From JBBTUF01 sp038063855 (GTDB lineage Bacteria; Patescibacteriota; Minisyncoccia; Ryanbacterales; GWA2-47-10b), in contig JBBTUF010000056.1 of the NCBI GenBank assembly GCA_038063855.1, positions 1 to 24,801 of the forward strand: DNA of 24,801 nt. Direction: 5' to 3'. Under the pieces are notes generated by a model. That model was given only the letters and a program-made list of their open reading frames with translations. It made no database searches and was not told the origin of the DNA. The position numbers were made by a program, and so were the translations under genes. The first letter of the stretch is position 1. Every line of letters begins with the position of its first letter. Below, piece after piece: positions 7,514-16,773 of this stretch.

Positions 7514-8785
7514 TCAAACCGTTTCTAATATTTTCTTATATGTCTCGCTCTTAATACTCGGACCAATAAGTGTGAGATACATATTGCGAGCTATAAATAT
7601 TTTTTTCGCAACTCGAACAATATCTTCCTTCGTAATGCGCTCGAGCTTTTTGATAATAACATTAGGAGTTTCTATTTTCCCAAGTAAAATTTCTTGCTCA
7701 CCCAAATATGACGCGACGTCATCGGTTGATTCAAGCGAGATTGCGAGACGCCCCTTGATATTCTCTTTTGCGCGAGATAACTCTTCGGTTGAAACACCTA
7801 ATTTTTTAATCTTCGTTAAATTTGCAGCAATACGACGAACTACTTCTTCGGCTTTTGTATGCGGGGTACCAGCATATGCCGCAAAATATCCAACTTTTTT
7901 ATAAGCCTGATGCGACGCGCGAATTGCATACGCAAGCCCATGACGCTCGCGAATATCAGAAAAAAGCCGTGAGCTCATGTACCCTCCTAAAATTGTAGAA
8001 AGAACTTCGGCTACAATGCGATCTTTGTGATCGAGTGCATATCCTCCCACGCCGACCATAACATGAGTCTGCGCGGTGTCTTTTGAAAGAATTTCAATAC
8101 GCGGACCTTCTGCGAGTTTTTTTGGCTCGGGCGCTTTTGCAAATTTTCCTTCGCGCAAATTCCCAAAGGCACGCTCAATTTTTTCAAAAAGCCCACCCTC
8201 AGGGATATTTCCCGCCGCCACTACAATGGTATTCGACGCTACATACTGACTTTTCCAATATTTCAAAAAATCGGATCGTTTCATCTCACGAATATTTTTT
8301 TGCGTGCCGATAACATCCCATCCGTACGGATTATCGCCATACACCAAACGCTCAAAGACTGACCAGATATAGCGCATGGGATCGTCCCAAATCATACTCA
8401 TTTCCTCAAGCACCGGCCCGCGTTCACGATTTATTTCTTCTTCTTTCAATAGTGCATTTTGCAAAATGTCAGAGACAAAATTCAAAGCAAGTGGAAAATG
8501 TTTCGCATCAACCTTAACCCAATACCCCGTCTCCTCGCGGCTTGTAAATGCGTTGTGAATAGCACCCACCGCATCGAGCATACGATCAAGCTCGCCCGGC
8601 TTTGGATAATTCTTTGTACCTTTAAAAAACATGTGCTCCAAAAAATGCGACAGGCCATTGAACGCGCGCGATTCATAATTTGACCCAGTACCTACCAGCA
8701 CAAGCAATGTAACCGTATCGGTACCATGCATGGGTGCCGCGATAACTCTCAAACCATTCGATAACGTCTTTTTCGTAAATTTCAT
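7514..8785 (-). CDS. M16-family zinc metallopeptidase
   Basis: This is a 423-residue M16 (pitrilysin/processing-peptidase-like) protease. The inverted zinc motif HXXEH is HFLEH at 47-51 (LSHFLEHMFFKGT), with the downstream glutamate region EEINRERGPVLEEM. The C-terminal half carries the Arg/Tyr-type element GYMSSRLFSDIRERHGLAYAI that helps bind substrate in the partner domain. The length matches the roughly 420-residue bacterial PqqL/YmxG-like M16B proteins that work as dimers. The ATG at 8785 lies only six bases after an extended -10 (TGCTATACT), so the message is probably leaderless. A strong terminator separates it from glyS upstream, which makes it the first gene of the following run (AI-2E family, metG, tatD and so on). 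Confidence 0.95.
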   Translation of the reverse strand: MKFTKKTLSNGLRVIAAPMHGTDTVTLLVLVGTGSNYESRAFNGLSHFLEHMFFKGTKNYPKPGELDRMLDAVGAIHNAFTSREETGYWVKVDAKHFPLALNFVSDILQNALLKEEEINRERGPVLEEMSMIWDDPMRYIWSVFERLVYGDNPYGWDVIGTQKNIREMKRSDFLKYWKSQYVASNTIVVAAGNIPEGGLFEKIERAFGNLREGKFAKAPEPKKLAEGPRIEILSKDTAQTHVMVGVGGYALDHKDRIVAEVLSTILGGYMSSRLFSDIRERHGLAYAIRASHQAYKKVGYFAAYAGTPHTKAEEVVRRIAANLTKIKKLGVSTEELSRAKENIKGRLAISLESTDDVASYLGEQEILLGKIETPNVIIKKLERITKEDIVRVAKKIFIARNMYLTLIGPSIKSETYKKILETV

Positions 8786-8791
8786 ACGGCC

Positions 8792-8799
8792 AGTATAGC
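8792..8799 (-). promoter_or_regulatory. Extended -10 promoter of the M16 gene
   Basis: The minus strand reads TGCTATACT followed by GGCCGT and then the M16 ATG. TATACT is at 8797-8792 and TG sits in the extended -10 position. The upstream -35 area is T-rich with no good TTGACA match and overlaps the trailing T-run of the glyS terminator. Transcription would start at or within a base or two of the ATG. Confidence 0.5.
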
Positions 8800-8811
8800 A
8801 TTATTTTTCAA

Positions 8812-8854
8812 AACAAAAAGAGCTGACTATAAAATTCGACCAGCTCTTTTTGTT
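8812..8854. terminator. Bidirectional terminator after glyS
   Basis: AACAAAAAGAGCTG (812-825 of this kilobase) pairs perfectly with CAGCTCTTTTTGTT (841-854), a 14-bp stem with a 15-base loop. On the minus strand the stem ends in CTTTTTGTTTTG, a good U-tract, directly after the glyS stop. It closes the long argS-to-glyS operon. Confidence 0.88.
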
Positions 8855-8860
8855 ATATTT

Positions 8861-10161
8861 TTATGCAAGTTTTTCTGAAATAAAATTTTTGAGTTCTGTG
8901 ATTGCAGCGCGTTTCTGTTTTGCGGTGTCGCGATCACGAATGGTGACGGTGCCGTCTTCAAGTGTTTGATAATCAATCGTCACACACCATGGCGTGCCAA
9001 TTTCGTCTTGCCTACGATATCGCTTGCCGATGTTGCCATTATCATCGAACTCGACTGCACCAAACTTTTTTTTGAGGGATAAATATATTTCACGCGCTTT
9101 AGCTACAATATCTGGCTTATTTTTTACAAGTGGAAAAACCGCCACCTTGATGGGTGCAATTGCGGGCTTAAAAGCTAAATATATTCTTTTTTCTCCGGCA
9201 ACTTCGTCTTCGCGATAGTTGGATAAAAGAAGTGCAAGCATCGTACGGCCATGACCAAACGTCGGCTCTATGACATGCGGAATAAAGCGCTCTTTGCTCA
9301 CTTCATCAAAATAAGAAAGATTAATGCCCGACGCTTCTGAGTGTTTTTTTAAATCATAATCAGTGCGATACGCAAGCCCGTAGAGTTCCTTTCTACCAAA
9401 AGGGTAATCGAACTCAAAATCAATAGTCCTTTTTGAATAATGAGCTCTATCCTCTTGACCTACTTCGAGTTCGTGTACGTTCTCACGCGAAATGCCAATG
9501 CGATCAATCCAACGCCACATCTCTGTACGCCACATTTCAAATCATTTTCTCTCACAAAATATTCAAACTCCATCAAATCAAATTCTCTTACCCGAAAAAG
9601 AAAATCGCGCGGAGCAATTTCATTGCGATACGCTTTGCCAATTTGCGCAAGACCAAACGGTAAATCGGGATGCATTGTGTCGAGAATATTTTTAAAATTC
9701 ACAAACATCCCCTGAGCAATCTCTCCCCGCAAATAGGCTGTGCCTCCTGCTCCCTCTATCGAGCCAACTGGTACTGGAAATAAAAGATTAAACATTTTTT
9801 CTTCTCCTAATTTCCCTTCGCAATCTGGACAAATATGCTCTGTGCGATTTTTCTCTGGCAATTGGTCAGCCCGAAAACGATGACGACATTTTGCACATTC
9901 AACCATTGGATCAGTAAATCCAGAAAGATGTCCACTCGCGCGCCAAACCGCTTCAGGCATTATCGTAGTAGAAGTTACAGCAAGCATTTCTTCACGCTCT
10001 TCGACAAAGTGCTTCCACCAAATATCTTTAATGTTGTGCGCTAACAATGACCCATAATGCCCATAATCCCACGTACCTGCAAGACCTCCGTACACCTCGG
10101 ATCCAGGGAATACAAATCCACGCCGTTTTGCAAGTGATACAATATCGTCAAAAGATGCCAT
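8861..10161 (-). CDS. glyS: Glycyl-tRNA synthetase (alpha2 class II type), frameshifted
   Basis: This class II synthetase charges tRNA-Gly. It is the single-chain homodimeric type, not the GlyQ/GlyS type. The first part (ATG 10161, MASFDDIVSLAKRRGFVFP) has the GlyRS signature YGGLAGTWDYGHYG, a zinc knuckle (CAKC and CPDC), EGAGGTAYLRGEIAQGMFVNF and AQIGKAYRNEIAPRDFLFRVREFDLMEFEYFVREND. The second part lies in the -1 frame (FEMWRTEMWRWIDRIGI, EPTFGHGRTMLALLL, APIKVAVFPLV anticodon domain, DRDTAKQKRAAI). The frames join around 9539-9541. One extra T in the run ending GATTTG would restore a protein of about 433 residues. No slippery heptamer is present there, so an indel (sequencing error or recent mutation) is the likelier cause. 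It is last in its operon, 17 bases after the surface-protein gene. Confidence 0.9.
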
Positions 10162-10178
10162 ATGCAAACGCTAGCATA

Positions 10179-12098
10179 TTATTGAACAACTTTCCCTAAT
10201 CGTTGGGCTAACGGATCGTCAGGAACATTAGACGCCACAAGTCCTACCTTAATCGGCTGAAACGTAACTCCAGTAAAAATGTCGCGAGCATTCATGGTTG
10301 CCGCCGAAATAAGTTCTGGCGAATCGCCTACTTGTGAAAGCGAAGGAGTTAGGCCAACTTGAAATGCAACTTCACGCGCCGGGCGCACAAACCCTGTGCC
10401 TGCAGATATTTTATCGGGCCTCCATACAAGCTCTCGAGTCGATTCATTGAACGATAACGCCGGGTCTTGTGGCATAATTACATTTGCCCATCGAATATAC
10501 GACGGCACTGTCGCCCGCACCTCAACTCCATCAATATCATTTATAGTATTAAGAAGTGACCATACAACAGTGTACGTTGTCTCCTCTCCAACTCGGGGAG
10601 GAAGTGGACCCGAATTTTTAATGCGTGAATCATTAAAATATCCCTTCTGTGTAAACACAACACGTGATGCAACTTTGTACTCTTTTTCTGACTTTCCTGA
10701 AATATCAACGCCCTCATACCCTAATGCGCCCTCGGGCCCACTAATGCGCCCACTGATATATACGAGAAAATTTTTATCTGCGCCTGTTTTAATTGGGACT
10801 TCTTTTTTTAGCTGGACATCAAAAGAAAATTGTCCAGATTCACCCGGGTCAACCGATGAAAGCGCGGGAATACGCGCGGCAAGCCATTTGAGAGTATTGG
10901 AATTTATTTGCACTTCACCCCCCTTACTTTGAAGCGTGGTCAAGTCCAGAACTGACCCATCGACTGCAACCTCAATATTCACATTGTGGACAACCACCGG
11001 AAGATTGTTTTTCCAATCAACGGATACGCGCAGAAGTTTACCAAGCTGTATGATGCCTGGAGCAATCTCCCCGTCTTTCGATGAAAATGAAAGTGCAAGT
11101 AATGATTCTGGGACATCAAATGAATCTGAGGCTGAAGCAAAAACAGCGCCAAATTTATTCTCAATACGATCATACAAACCCACATCGACATAAAATGTTT
11201 GTGGGCCAACAACTTGCTTTACCTTCCCCCTAACCGTAACAACATATTCTGAATTTGGTGCTATGTCTCCAATAAGCCAAATATTATTAGCTCGTGCCGC
11301 CGATGGATTTGTAGAAATAAAATCAAAACCTTCGGGATATGCAACTTGAAGCGAAAGTCCCTTGAACACTATCTCTGCATTTGAAGTCACATGAAATTTT
11401 ATATCCGTCTCTTGACCTTTTTGTAAATTCTCCGGCATTTCAATCGCAATACCTAAAAGAGATTCCGTTACTTTTGATTCATACTCTGTATTTTTTGACA
11501 AACGTGCTGATGTACTCTCTGGCCGATACTCAAGATACGTCTTCCCTTTCAATACAGAGTCTTTCGCTCCAAAAACAATTGCAGAAAAGATTTCCTCTCC
11601 CTGCACATTTGGTGCGAGTGTTCCAAGTTCCCGCTTCTCGCGTTTCAGACCTGTTTTAGAGAATTCACCCACCAGTGGTTGCGATGTTTCCGGAAATTCA
11701 AATGTTATAGTGGCATTCTCAAGACTCGTTTGATTGTCATTCTTATACAGGACTTTCCATGTCACACTCTTGCCTGCAGAGACTTTCTCTCCACCTTCAA
11801 CTCGAAAATTAATATGTTTCAATGTATCATTACCAACCGTAAACCCGCCCGGCAAAAGAAAGAATACAACAAGCCCAACAATAACAAATAACCCACCTAC
11901 AAGACCCCACAGAATAATTCTGTGTGAATTTTTTTGCTCTTGCTGCATTTGTGGTGATGGCGGTGTTATATTTTTTTTCTCATCACTCCATGAAACTTGA
12001 CTCTGTTCCTTGTGTTTCTGTAACGGAGATTTATCATAACGCTTTGAGAAATCTTCTTCTTTTTGAAATATACGCCGCCGCAAATCATCGATAGCCAT
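10179..12098 (-). CDS. Single-pass surface protein with repeated Ig-like/DUF11-like domains
   Basis: This 639-residue protein has a charged cytoplasmic N-terminus (1-59, rich in K, E and Q), one transmembrane helix (about 61-83, IILWGLVGGLFVIVGLVVFF) and a long beta-rich exterior. The exterior contains recurring adhesin-like units: KVLYKNDNQTSLENATITFEFPE, LQVAYPEGFDFISTNPSA, VHNVNIEVAVDGSVLD and VVWSLLNTINDIDGVEVRATVPS. The pattern of a nonterminal sentence about a tie between terms (NxxxxxxxVxVxxxxP) is like DUF11/conserved-repeat domains of cell-surface proteins. I do not recognise a named family. Large one-helix proteins like this are usual in Patescibacteria, and a role in envelope or host-surface contact is inference only. 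It sits between recO and glyS with gaps of 21 and 17 bases. Confidence 0.75.
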   Translation of the reverse strand: MAIDDLRRRIFQKEEDFSKRYDKSPLQKHKEQSQVSWSDEKKNITPPSPQMQQEQKNSHRIILWGLVGGLFVIVGLVVFFLLPGGFTVGNDTLKHINFRVEGGEKVSAGKSVTWKVLYKNDNQTSLENATITFEFPETSQPLVGEFSKTGLKREKRELGTLAPNVQGEEIFSAIVFGAKDSVLKGKTYLEYRPESTSARLSKNTEYESKVTESLLGIAIEMPENLQKGQETDIKFHVTSNAEIVFKGLSLQVAYPEGFDFISTNPSAARANNIWLIGDIAPNSEYVVTVRGKVKQVVGPQTFYVDVGLYDRIENKFGAVFASASDSFDVPESLLALSFSSKDGEIAPGIIQLGKLLRVSVDWKNNLPVVVHNVNIEVAVDGSVLDLTTLQSKGGEVQINSNTLKWLAARIPALSSVDPGESGQFSFDVQLKKEVPIKTGADKNFLVYISGRISGPEGALGYEGVDISGKSEKEYKVASRVVFTQKGYFNDSRIKNSGPLPPRVGEETTYTVVWSLLNTINDIDGVEVRATVPSYIRWANVIMPQDPALSFNESTRELVWRPDKISAGTGFVRPAREVAFQVGLTPSLSQVGDSPELISAATMNARDIFTGVTFQPIKVGLVASNVPDDPLAQRLGKVVQ

Positions 12099-12119
12099 AA
12101 AATAAATAGTATTCCAACA

Positions 12120-12692
12120 TTATACCATATGATTGGTTGCAAGAATTTGCCGTATACCAGCATCAAATGCATCGACTTCCACAAGATCAGCAAAGCATTC
12201 CCCATGAGCCCGACTTTCAATAAACACAATAGCTTTGGGAGAGAAAAAGATCTTTAAATCATCTTTCTCGGGCAACATACCAACGATACGAAGTGAATTG
12301 ATCTTTGCACGATTGAGAGCTTCGGTTGTTCGAATTGTATCCAAAGAAGATACAATTTCCCAAAAACCATACGCTAACTCATCTCGCACAGTGATACTCA
12401 CCAAAAATTGCGCGATGTTTTGAGCAAAAAATAGTGCGTCAGAAGAAACTTTCGATTCGCTACTTTGCTCTGCGTCAAGAAGCCGCCAATATTCTCGACC
12501 TGGGGTTACCATTATACGAGCGCGAGAAAATAAATTTAAATGGCCACTCAATTTTGACTTGGCGAGTCGAACGCTTTTTGCGACTGCATCAACTCGACCT
12601 AAGTCACGAGTAAAAAATGTCATTAATCGATCTGCCTCACCCCAATCTCGCGCAGAAATTAGACGAGCATCAGTACCATAATAAACACTCAT
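12120..12692 (-). CDS. recO: DNA repair protein RecO
   Basis: RecO helps load RecA onto SSB-coated single-stranded DNA in the RecFOR pathway and anneals complementary strands. The N-terminal OB fold is recognisable: YYGTDARLISARDWGEADRLMTFFTRDLGRVDAVAKSVRLAKSKLSGHLNLF, with the conserved GEADRL, G-R and K-SKL-GHL positions. A helical C-terminal half follows. At 190 residues it is shorter than the usual 230-250, and I see no CxxC zinc motif of the full-length family. It therefore looks like a reduced form. It starts 5 bases after the ileS stop and is clearly part of the operon. Confidence 0.88.
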   Translation of the reverse strand: MSVYYGTDARLISARDWGEADRLMTFFTRDLGRVDAVAKSVRLAKSKLSGHLNLFSRARIMVTPGREYWRLLDAEQSSESKVSSDALFFAQNIAQFLVSITVRDELAYGFWEIVSSLDTIRTTEALNRAKINSLRIVGMLPEKDDLKIFFSPKAIVFIESRAHGECFADLVEVDAFDAGIRQILATNHMV

Positions 12693-12697
12693 ACTAC

Positions 12698-15600
12698 CTA
12701 CAAAGATTTTGTTACTTTAGTAATCGCAATAACACCTATTTGAATAATCGCTTCTCGCGTGCGTGCTGTCGTAAACGTTTTAATGCGAGCTCCTTTTTTG
12801 ATCTGATCAAGCATATCGCGTGGAAACACGGCATTATCTGTAACAAAATATTCAACATTGATAAAATCTTTTGGTTGCAAATCTTGCTTTTTTCTTTCGT
12901 CTTGCAATGAACGAATGAGTTCACGAATCTCGCCCTCGGTTTTAAGCTCAGAAGTGATCGTAACATCAAGAACGACTTCTTCATCGATTGATTTATCAAC
13001 AAAAATTTTTTTCACATTTAACTCCTCTTTCAAAATTTCAAAAAGCGCCTTGTCCTTCAAGCTTGTCCTTTTAAGAGTGAGCGACGCGAGTGGCTGGCGC
13101 ACTTTAATGCTCGCACGCGCACGCAACTCAAGACCTTGAGCCGCAATTCGACGCGCCTCGAGCATATCAGAATTTAATTTCTTGGTGTATGCACGCCGTG
13201 CCGGCCACACATCGAGATGCACGCTCTCGGCATCACCATCCAACGCACGATATACAATTTCAGCAGCAAACGGAGTAAACGGTGCGGACAGGCGCGCGAG
13301 ATCCAACAACACAGAACGTAAAACTTGAAGCCCTGCTCCATCCTTCATGCGATCGCGACTGCGTCGTACATACCATCGCGACACGTCGTTTGCCACAAAG
13401 TCTTCAATAGCGCGCGCCGCACCGACAATATCATACGCATCCATGCGCCGCGTAGCATCATCGACAAGAGCAGCAAGTCGCGACAAAATCCAACGATCAA
13501 GCACATGCGTTACCTTTTCCTGCTTCGACTTACCTCGAGTAAGACGAGTTTTTTTTACAGAACTTCCATAGAGCTCATAAAACCGAAGTGTATTTAAAAG
13601 AAGATCGAGAAAATTTCGTTTTGCTTTCACTACATCTTCTTCATTAAAAAGTTTTGAATCTTCAGGCTGATTGATTGTAAAAAAATACCAGCGCACTGCA
13701 TCAGCGCCATATTTTTCGAATAATTTTAATGGATCAACACCATTACCTTTTGATTTCGACATTTTTTTACCCGCTTTATCAAGCACATGCCCAAGCGACA
13801 TAACATTTTTATATGGAGCACCCTTCCCCAGCAAGGTAGAAACAGTAAGCAATAAGTAAAACCATCCCCGTGTCTGATCAATGCCCTCGGCAATAAAATC
13901 TGCGGGGTACGAAATTTTCTTATCGATGCGCTCTTTATTTTCAAACGGATAATGCCATGCGGCATATGGCATTGAGCCTGAATCAAACCACACATCAGCA
14001 ACCTCATGAACCCGAGTCATTGGTGTCGCACATACTTCGCACGAAAGCTCAATTTCATCGATATATGGCTTATGAAAATCGGTCTCACCCTTATCATTAC
14101 GTGGCAGGGCTCGGGATTTTACTTTATGCAATTCACCATTTTTCATGTATCGTGCGCTAGGGATTTGGTCGGGCTCAAGATTTGCTCCAATGATCGATTC
14201 TAGAAACCACAGCGGATCAGCATGCCCCACAACAAGCAAATTCTTTCTTTGGTGAAGACTCTCTGTTTTTTTATAAAAACGATACATGCGATCACGCACA
14301 TCGCCCCACGACTCACCTCCATGCCCTGGAAACTTTTTTACAAACTTTTCTTCATTACTCAATCCATCACGATATGAAATTGATTCTGTCGTGCGCTCGA
14401 GGTCTCCAAGATGTATGTCTTGAAGTTCGTCATCATACAAAATTGGCACTCGAAGCTCTCGTGCAAGAATCGCCGCAGATTCTTTTGTACGCAATAAGTT
14501 TGAGGCAATAATAAGATCGATGTTTACCTTTTTAAGACTCGCTGCTATTTTTTTTACTTCTGCTTTCCCGCGAGGTGTAAGGCCGTATGTGTCATCTTTT
14601 GGCAACGAGGATCCAACACCAAGCAAATTACTTTTTGAAAACCCGTGGCGCATCAAATAATACGTATTATCAGATTTTTTTGAAAGCCGAGAGATCTCTT
14701 CCGCGGAACCAATGACCGTATTCATAACACAGGTGGGACATTTCCAAATCGGCAACGGTGCGCCCCAATATCGTTCACGACTAAACGCCCAATCTTTCGC
14801 TTCTCGAATCCATTCGCCAAAACGACCATCACGAAGATGACCCGGATGCCACTCTATTTTTGAATTTTCCTTTACTAATTCCTTACGAATACTTGAAACT
14901 CGTACCCACCACGATCTTCGCGCTCGATACAATAATGGCGTGTCACATCGCCAGCAATGCGGGTATTCATGCTCGTAGGGCACCCGACGCCATAAATACC
15001 CTTTTTGATCAAGATCTTTGATAATAAGTGGATCTGCGTCTTTCACAAAAATTCCCCTCCACTGCGGTACAGCATCTGTGAATTTGCCATCATCATCTAT
15101 TGTATTAAAAATCGCGAGCCCTTCGCGCTTGCCAACCTGCATATCGTCTTCGCCAAAAGCGGGAGCAATATGTACTACACCCGTTCCATCTGCATCAGTA
15201 ATAAAATCGCCAGCAACAACAGAATACGCATTACCTTCGTGCGGATACAAAGGCTCATATTTTAATCCGAGCAGGCTTGCTCCTTTCTCGCGCCATAATG
15301 GTTTGAGTTCAGGAAAAAGTTTAGAAGCAAGAGTGCCAAGCAAAATAAATTTCTCACCTCTATCGTCAACTGTTACATATTCAAGATCAGGAGCTACGGC
15401 AGCTGCCACATTTGCAGGCAATGTCCATGGCGTAGTAGTCCACACAAGAAGTGCGGCACGGCGCTCTTTCAAGTGAAAGCGCACATATACCGACTCATCG
15501 GTAACTTTTTTATATCCCTGCGCAAGTTCGTGGCTCGACAAAGTCGTACCGCATCGTACACACCAAGGCGAAATTTTATTATCCTCATACAACAGTCCTT

Positions 15601-16078
15601 TTTTATGAAATTGTTGGATAATCCACCACAGGCTTTCGATATAACTGTTATGCATCGTCACATATGCATTTTCAAAATCAAGCCAGTATCCCATGCGCTC
15701 AGTCATGTGCTCAAATTGCGACTTATAGATAAACACATCGGCTCGCGCCGCCTCCACAAACGCGCGAAGACCCACACGCTCTTCAATTTCTCGCTTTGAT
15801 TTAATACCGAGTTTCTTCTCAACCGCCATCTCCGTAGGCAATCCATGTGTGTCCCAGCCGGCTCGTCGCTCGACTCGAAATCCCCGCATTGTTTTGTACC
15901 GTGCGACTACATCTTTAAACGCGCGCGCCTCTACATGGTGAATGCCCGGCATACCATTGGCATACGGCGGACCCTCAAAAAAAACAAAGCGCCGCGCGCG
16001 CGCGCCACCTTGTTTTACACTTCGTTCAAAGATTTTTTTACGAGCCCAAAATCCAAGGACTTCGTCTTCACTTCGCAT
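12698..16078 (-). CDS. ileS: Isoleucyl-tRNA synthetase with inserted histidine-phosphatase domain
   Basis: At 1126 residues this is well above the roughly 930-1050 usual for IleRS. It carries FFEGPPYANGMPGIHHVEAR (GIHH in place of HIGH), RAGWDTHGLPTE, the CP1 editing domain (VWTTTPWTLPANVA, HIAPAFGEDD), KMSKS at 772-776 (KKMSKSKGNGVDP), the DVWFDSGSMPYAAWHYP stretch, and a C-terminal DUF5915-like tail (LKTEGEIRELIRSLQDERKK). Residues about 468-666 are extra and form a complete histidine-phosphatase (phosphoglycerate-mutase-like) domain: YYLMRHGFSKSN (R477, H478), LTPRGKAEVKKIAASL, IIASNLLRTKESAAIL, LQDIHLGDLE and VVGHADPLWF. The insert lies between the CPTC and CEVC zinc-type pairs, and the synthetase frame is continuous on both sides. 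GIHH-type IleRS also occurs in eukaryote-like bacterial IleRS. The gene lies 26 bases after the cyclophilin gene. Confidence 0.96.
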   Translation of the reverse strand: MRSEDEVLGFWARKKIFERSVKQGGARARRFVFFEGPPYANGMPGIHHVEARAFKDVVARYKTMRGFRVERRAGWDTHGLPTEMAVEKKLGIKSKREIEERVGLRAFVEAARADVFIYKSQFEHMTERMGYWLDFENAYVTMHNSYIESLWWIIQQFHKKGLLYEDNKISPWCVRCGTTLSSHELAQGYKKVTDESVYVRFHLKERRAALLVWTTTPWTLPANVAAAVAPDLEYVTVDDRGEKFILLGTLASKLFPELKPLWREKGASLLGLKYEPLYPHEGNAYSVVAGDFITDADGTGVVHIAPAFGEDDMQVGKREGLAIFNTIDDDGKFTDAVPQWRGIFVKDADPLIIKDLDQKGYLWRRVPYEHEYPHCWRCDTPLLYRARRSWWVRVSSIRKELVKENSKIEWHPGHLRDGRFGEWIREAKDWAFSRERYWGAPLPIWKCPTCVMNTVIGSAEEISRLSKKSDNTYYLMRHGFSKSNLLGVGSSLPKDDTYGLTPRGKAEVKKIAASLKKVNIDLIIASNLLRTKESAAILARELRVPILYDDELQDIHLGDLERTTESISYRDGLSNEEKFVKKFPGHGGESWGDVRDRMYRFYKKTESLHQRKNLLVVGHADPLWFLESIIGANLEPDQIPSARYMKNGELHKVKSRALPRNDKGETDFHKPYIDEIELSCEVCATPMTRVHEVADVWFDSGSMPYAAWHYPFENKERIDKKISYPADFIAEGIDQTRGWFYLLLTVSTLLGKGAPYKNVMSLGHVLDKAGKKMSKSKGNGVDPLKLFEKYGADAVRWYFFTINQPEDSKLFNEEDVVKAKRNFLDLLLNTLRFYELYGSSVKKTRLTRGKSKQEKVTHVLDRWILSRLAALVDDATRRMDAYDIVGAARAIEDFVANDVSRWYVRRSRDRMKDGAGLQVLRSVLLDLARLSAPFTPFAAEIVYRALDGDAESVHLDVWPARRAYTKKLNSDMLEARRIAAQGLELRARASIKVRQPLASLTLKRTSLKDKALFEILKEELNVKKIFVDKSIDEEVVLDVTITSELKTEGEIRELIRSLQDERKKQDLQPKDFINVEYFVTDNAVFPRDMLDQIKKGARIKTFTTARTREAIIQIGVIAITKVTKSL

Positions 16079-16104
16079 TTCTCTATTGTATTGATTTTTT
16101 AGAT

Positions 16105-16734
16105 TTATTCAATCGTGATCGATTGGATTGTATCGCCGATCACCATATTCTGCACAACATCCATGCCGCCAGTAACTTGCCCGAAAAGCGTGTATTGACC
16201 ATTGAGAAATTGAGCATCTTTCTTTGCGACAAAAAATTGCGAGTCATTTGATATTTTAATATCGCCTCCGCGCGCAACACCGACCGCTCCGATGACAAAC
16301 GGCATTTGACTTAACTCTGTATCGATATTGCCTCCACCAGTTCCCCATATGCTCTTCTTTGATTCATCGCGTGAAAATGGATCGCCTCCTTGCAAAACCC
16401 AATCTTCTACTCGATGAAATTTAAGGCCATCGAAATATTTTGCACGCGCTTTCGCAACAAAATTCTCAACCGTTTTTGGAGCGGCTTTTGGATACAGCTC
16501 CATAACAATCGCACCTTTTGCTGTTTTAATGGTAGCCTTTACTTTTTCTTGTGTTACTTCTCCTGGATTCATATTTTGTGTTGGCTTGTTATTAATGTTT
16601 TGAGCTTGATCGGTATTTTTTGCAACTTCAGGCACGGGCGCGGGACTACGACTTCCAGCCCACACGATACCCCCGAAAACTACGACCAACACCACAAGCC
16701 CCACTATTATATTTTTTGGTTCTGACATATCCAT
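16105..16734 (-). CDS. Membrane-anchored cyclophilin-type peptidyl-prolyl isomerase
   Basis: Cyclophilins catalyse cis-trans isomerisation of prolyl peptide bonds. After an N-terminal anchor (NIIVGLVVLVVVFGGIVWAG) and a Gln/Asn/Pro-rich linker comes a compact cyclophilin domain. It shows AKGAIVMELYPKAAPKTVENFV, GLKFHRVEDWVLQGGDP (active-site FHRV and QGGDP), IGAVGVARGG, NDSQFFVAKKD and LNGQYTLFGQVTGGMDVV. The domain is therefore exposed outside the cytoplasmic membrane, where it may help fold secreted proteins. I chose the ATG at 16734 (MDMSEPKN). A second ATG lies at 16728, and an in-frame TTG at 16770 would add 12 unlikely residues. The gene follows argS by about 40 bases and precedes ileS. 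Confidence 0.92.
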   Translation of the reverse strand: MDMSEPKNIIVGLVVLVVVFGGIVWAGSRSPAPVPEVAKNTDQAQNINNKPTQNMNPGEVTQEKVKATIKTAKGAIVMELYPKAAPKTVENFVAKARAKYFDGLKFHRVEDWVLQGGDPFSRDESKKSIWGTGGGNIDTELSQMPFVIGAVGVARGGDIKISNDSQFFVAKKDAQFLNGQYTLFGQVTGGMDVVQNMVIGDTIQSITIE

Positions 16735-16773
16735 AAAAAATATAATAAACGATCTTGCTCTGCATTTCAAGCT

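Noticed and set aside
14078..14680. Misassembly or gene fusion error as the cause of the IleRS insert
   Set aside because: A single uninterrupted 1126-codon frame spans the insert, and both flanking IleRS segments are in register with normal family sequence.
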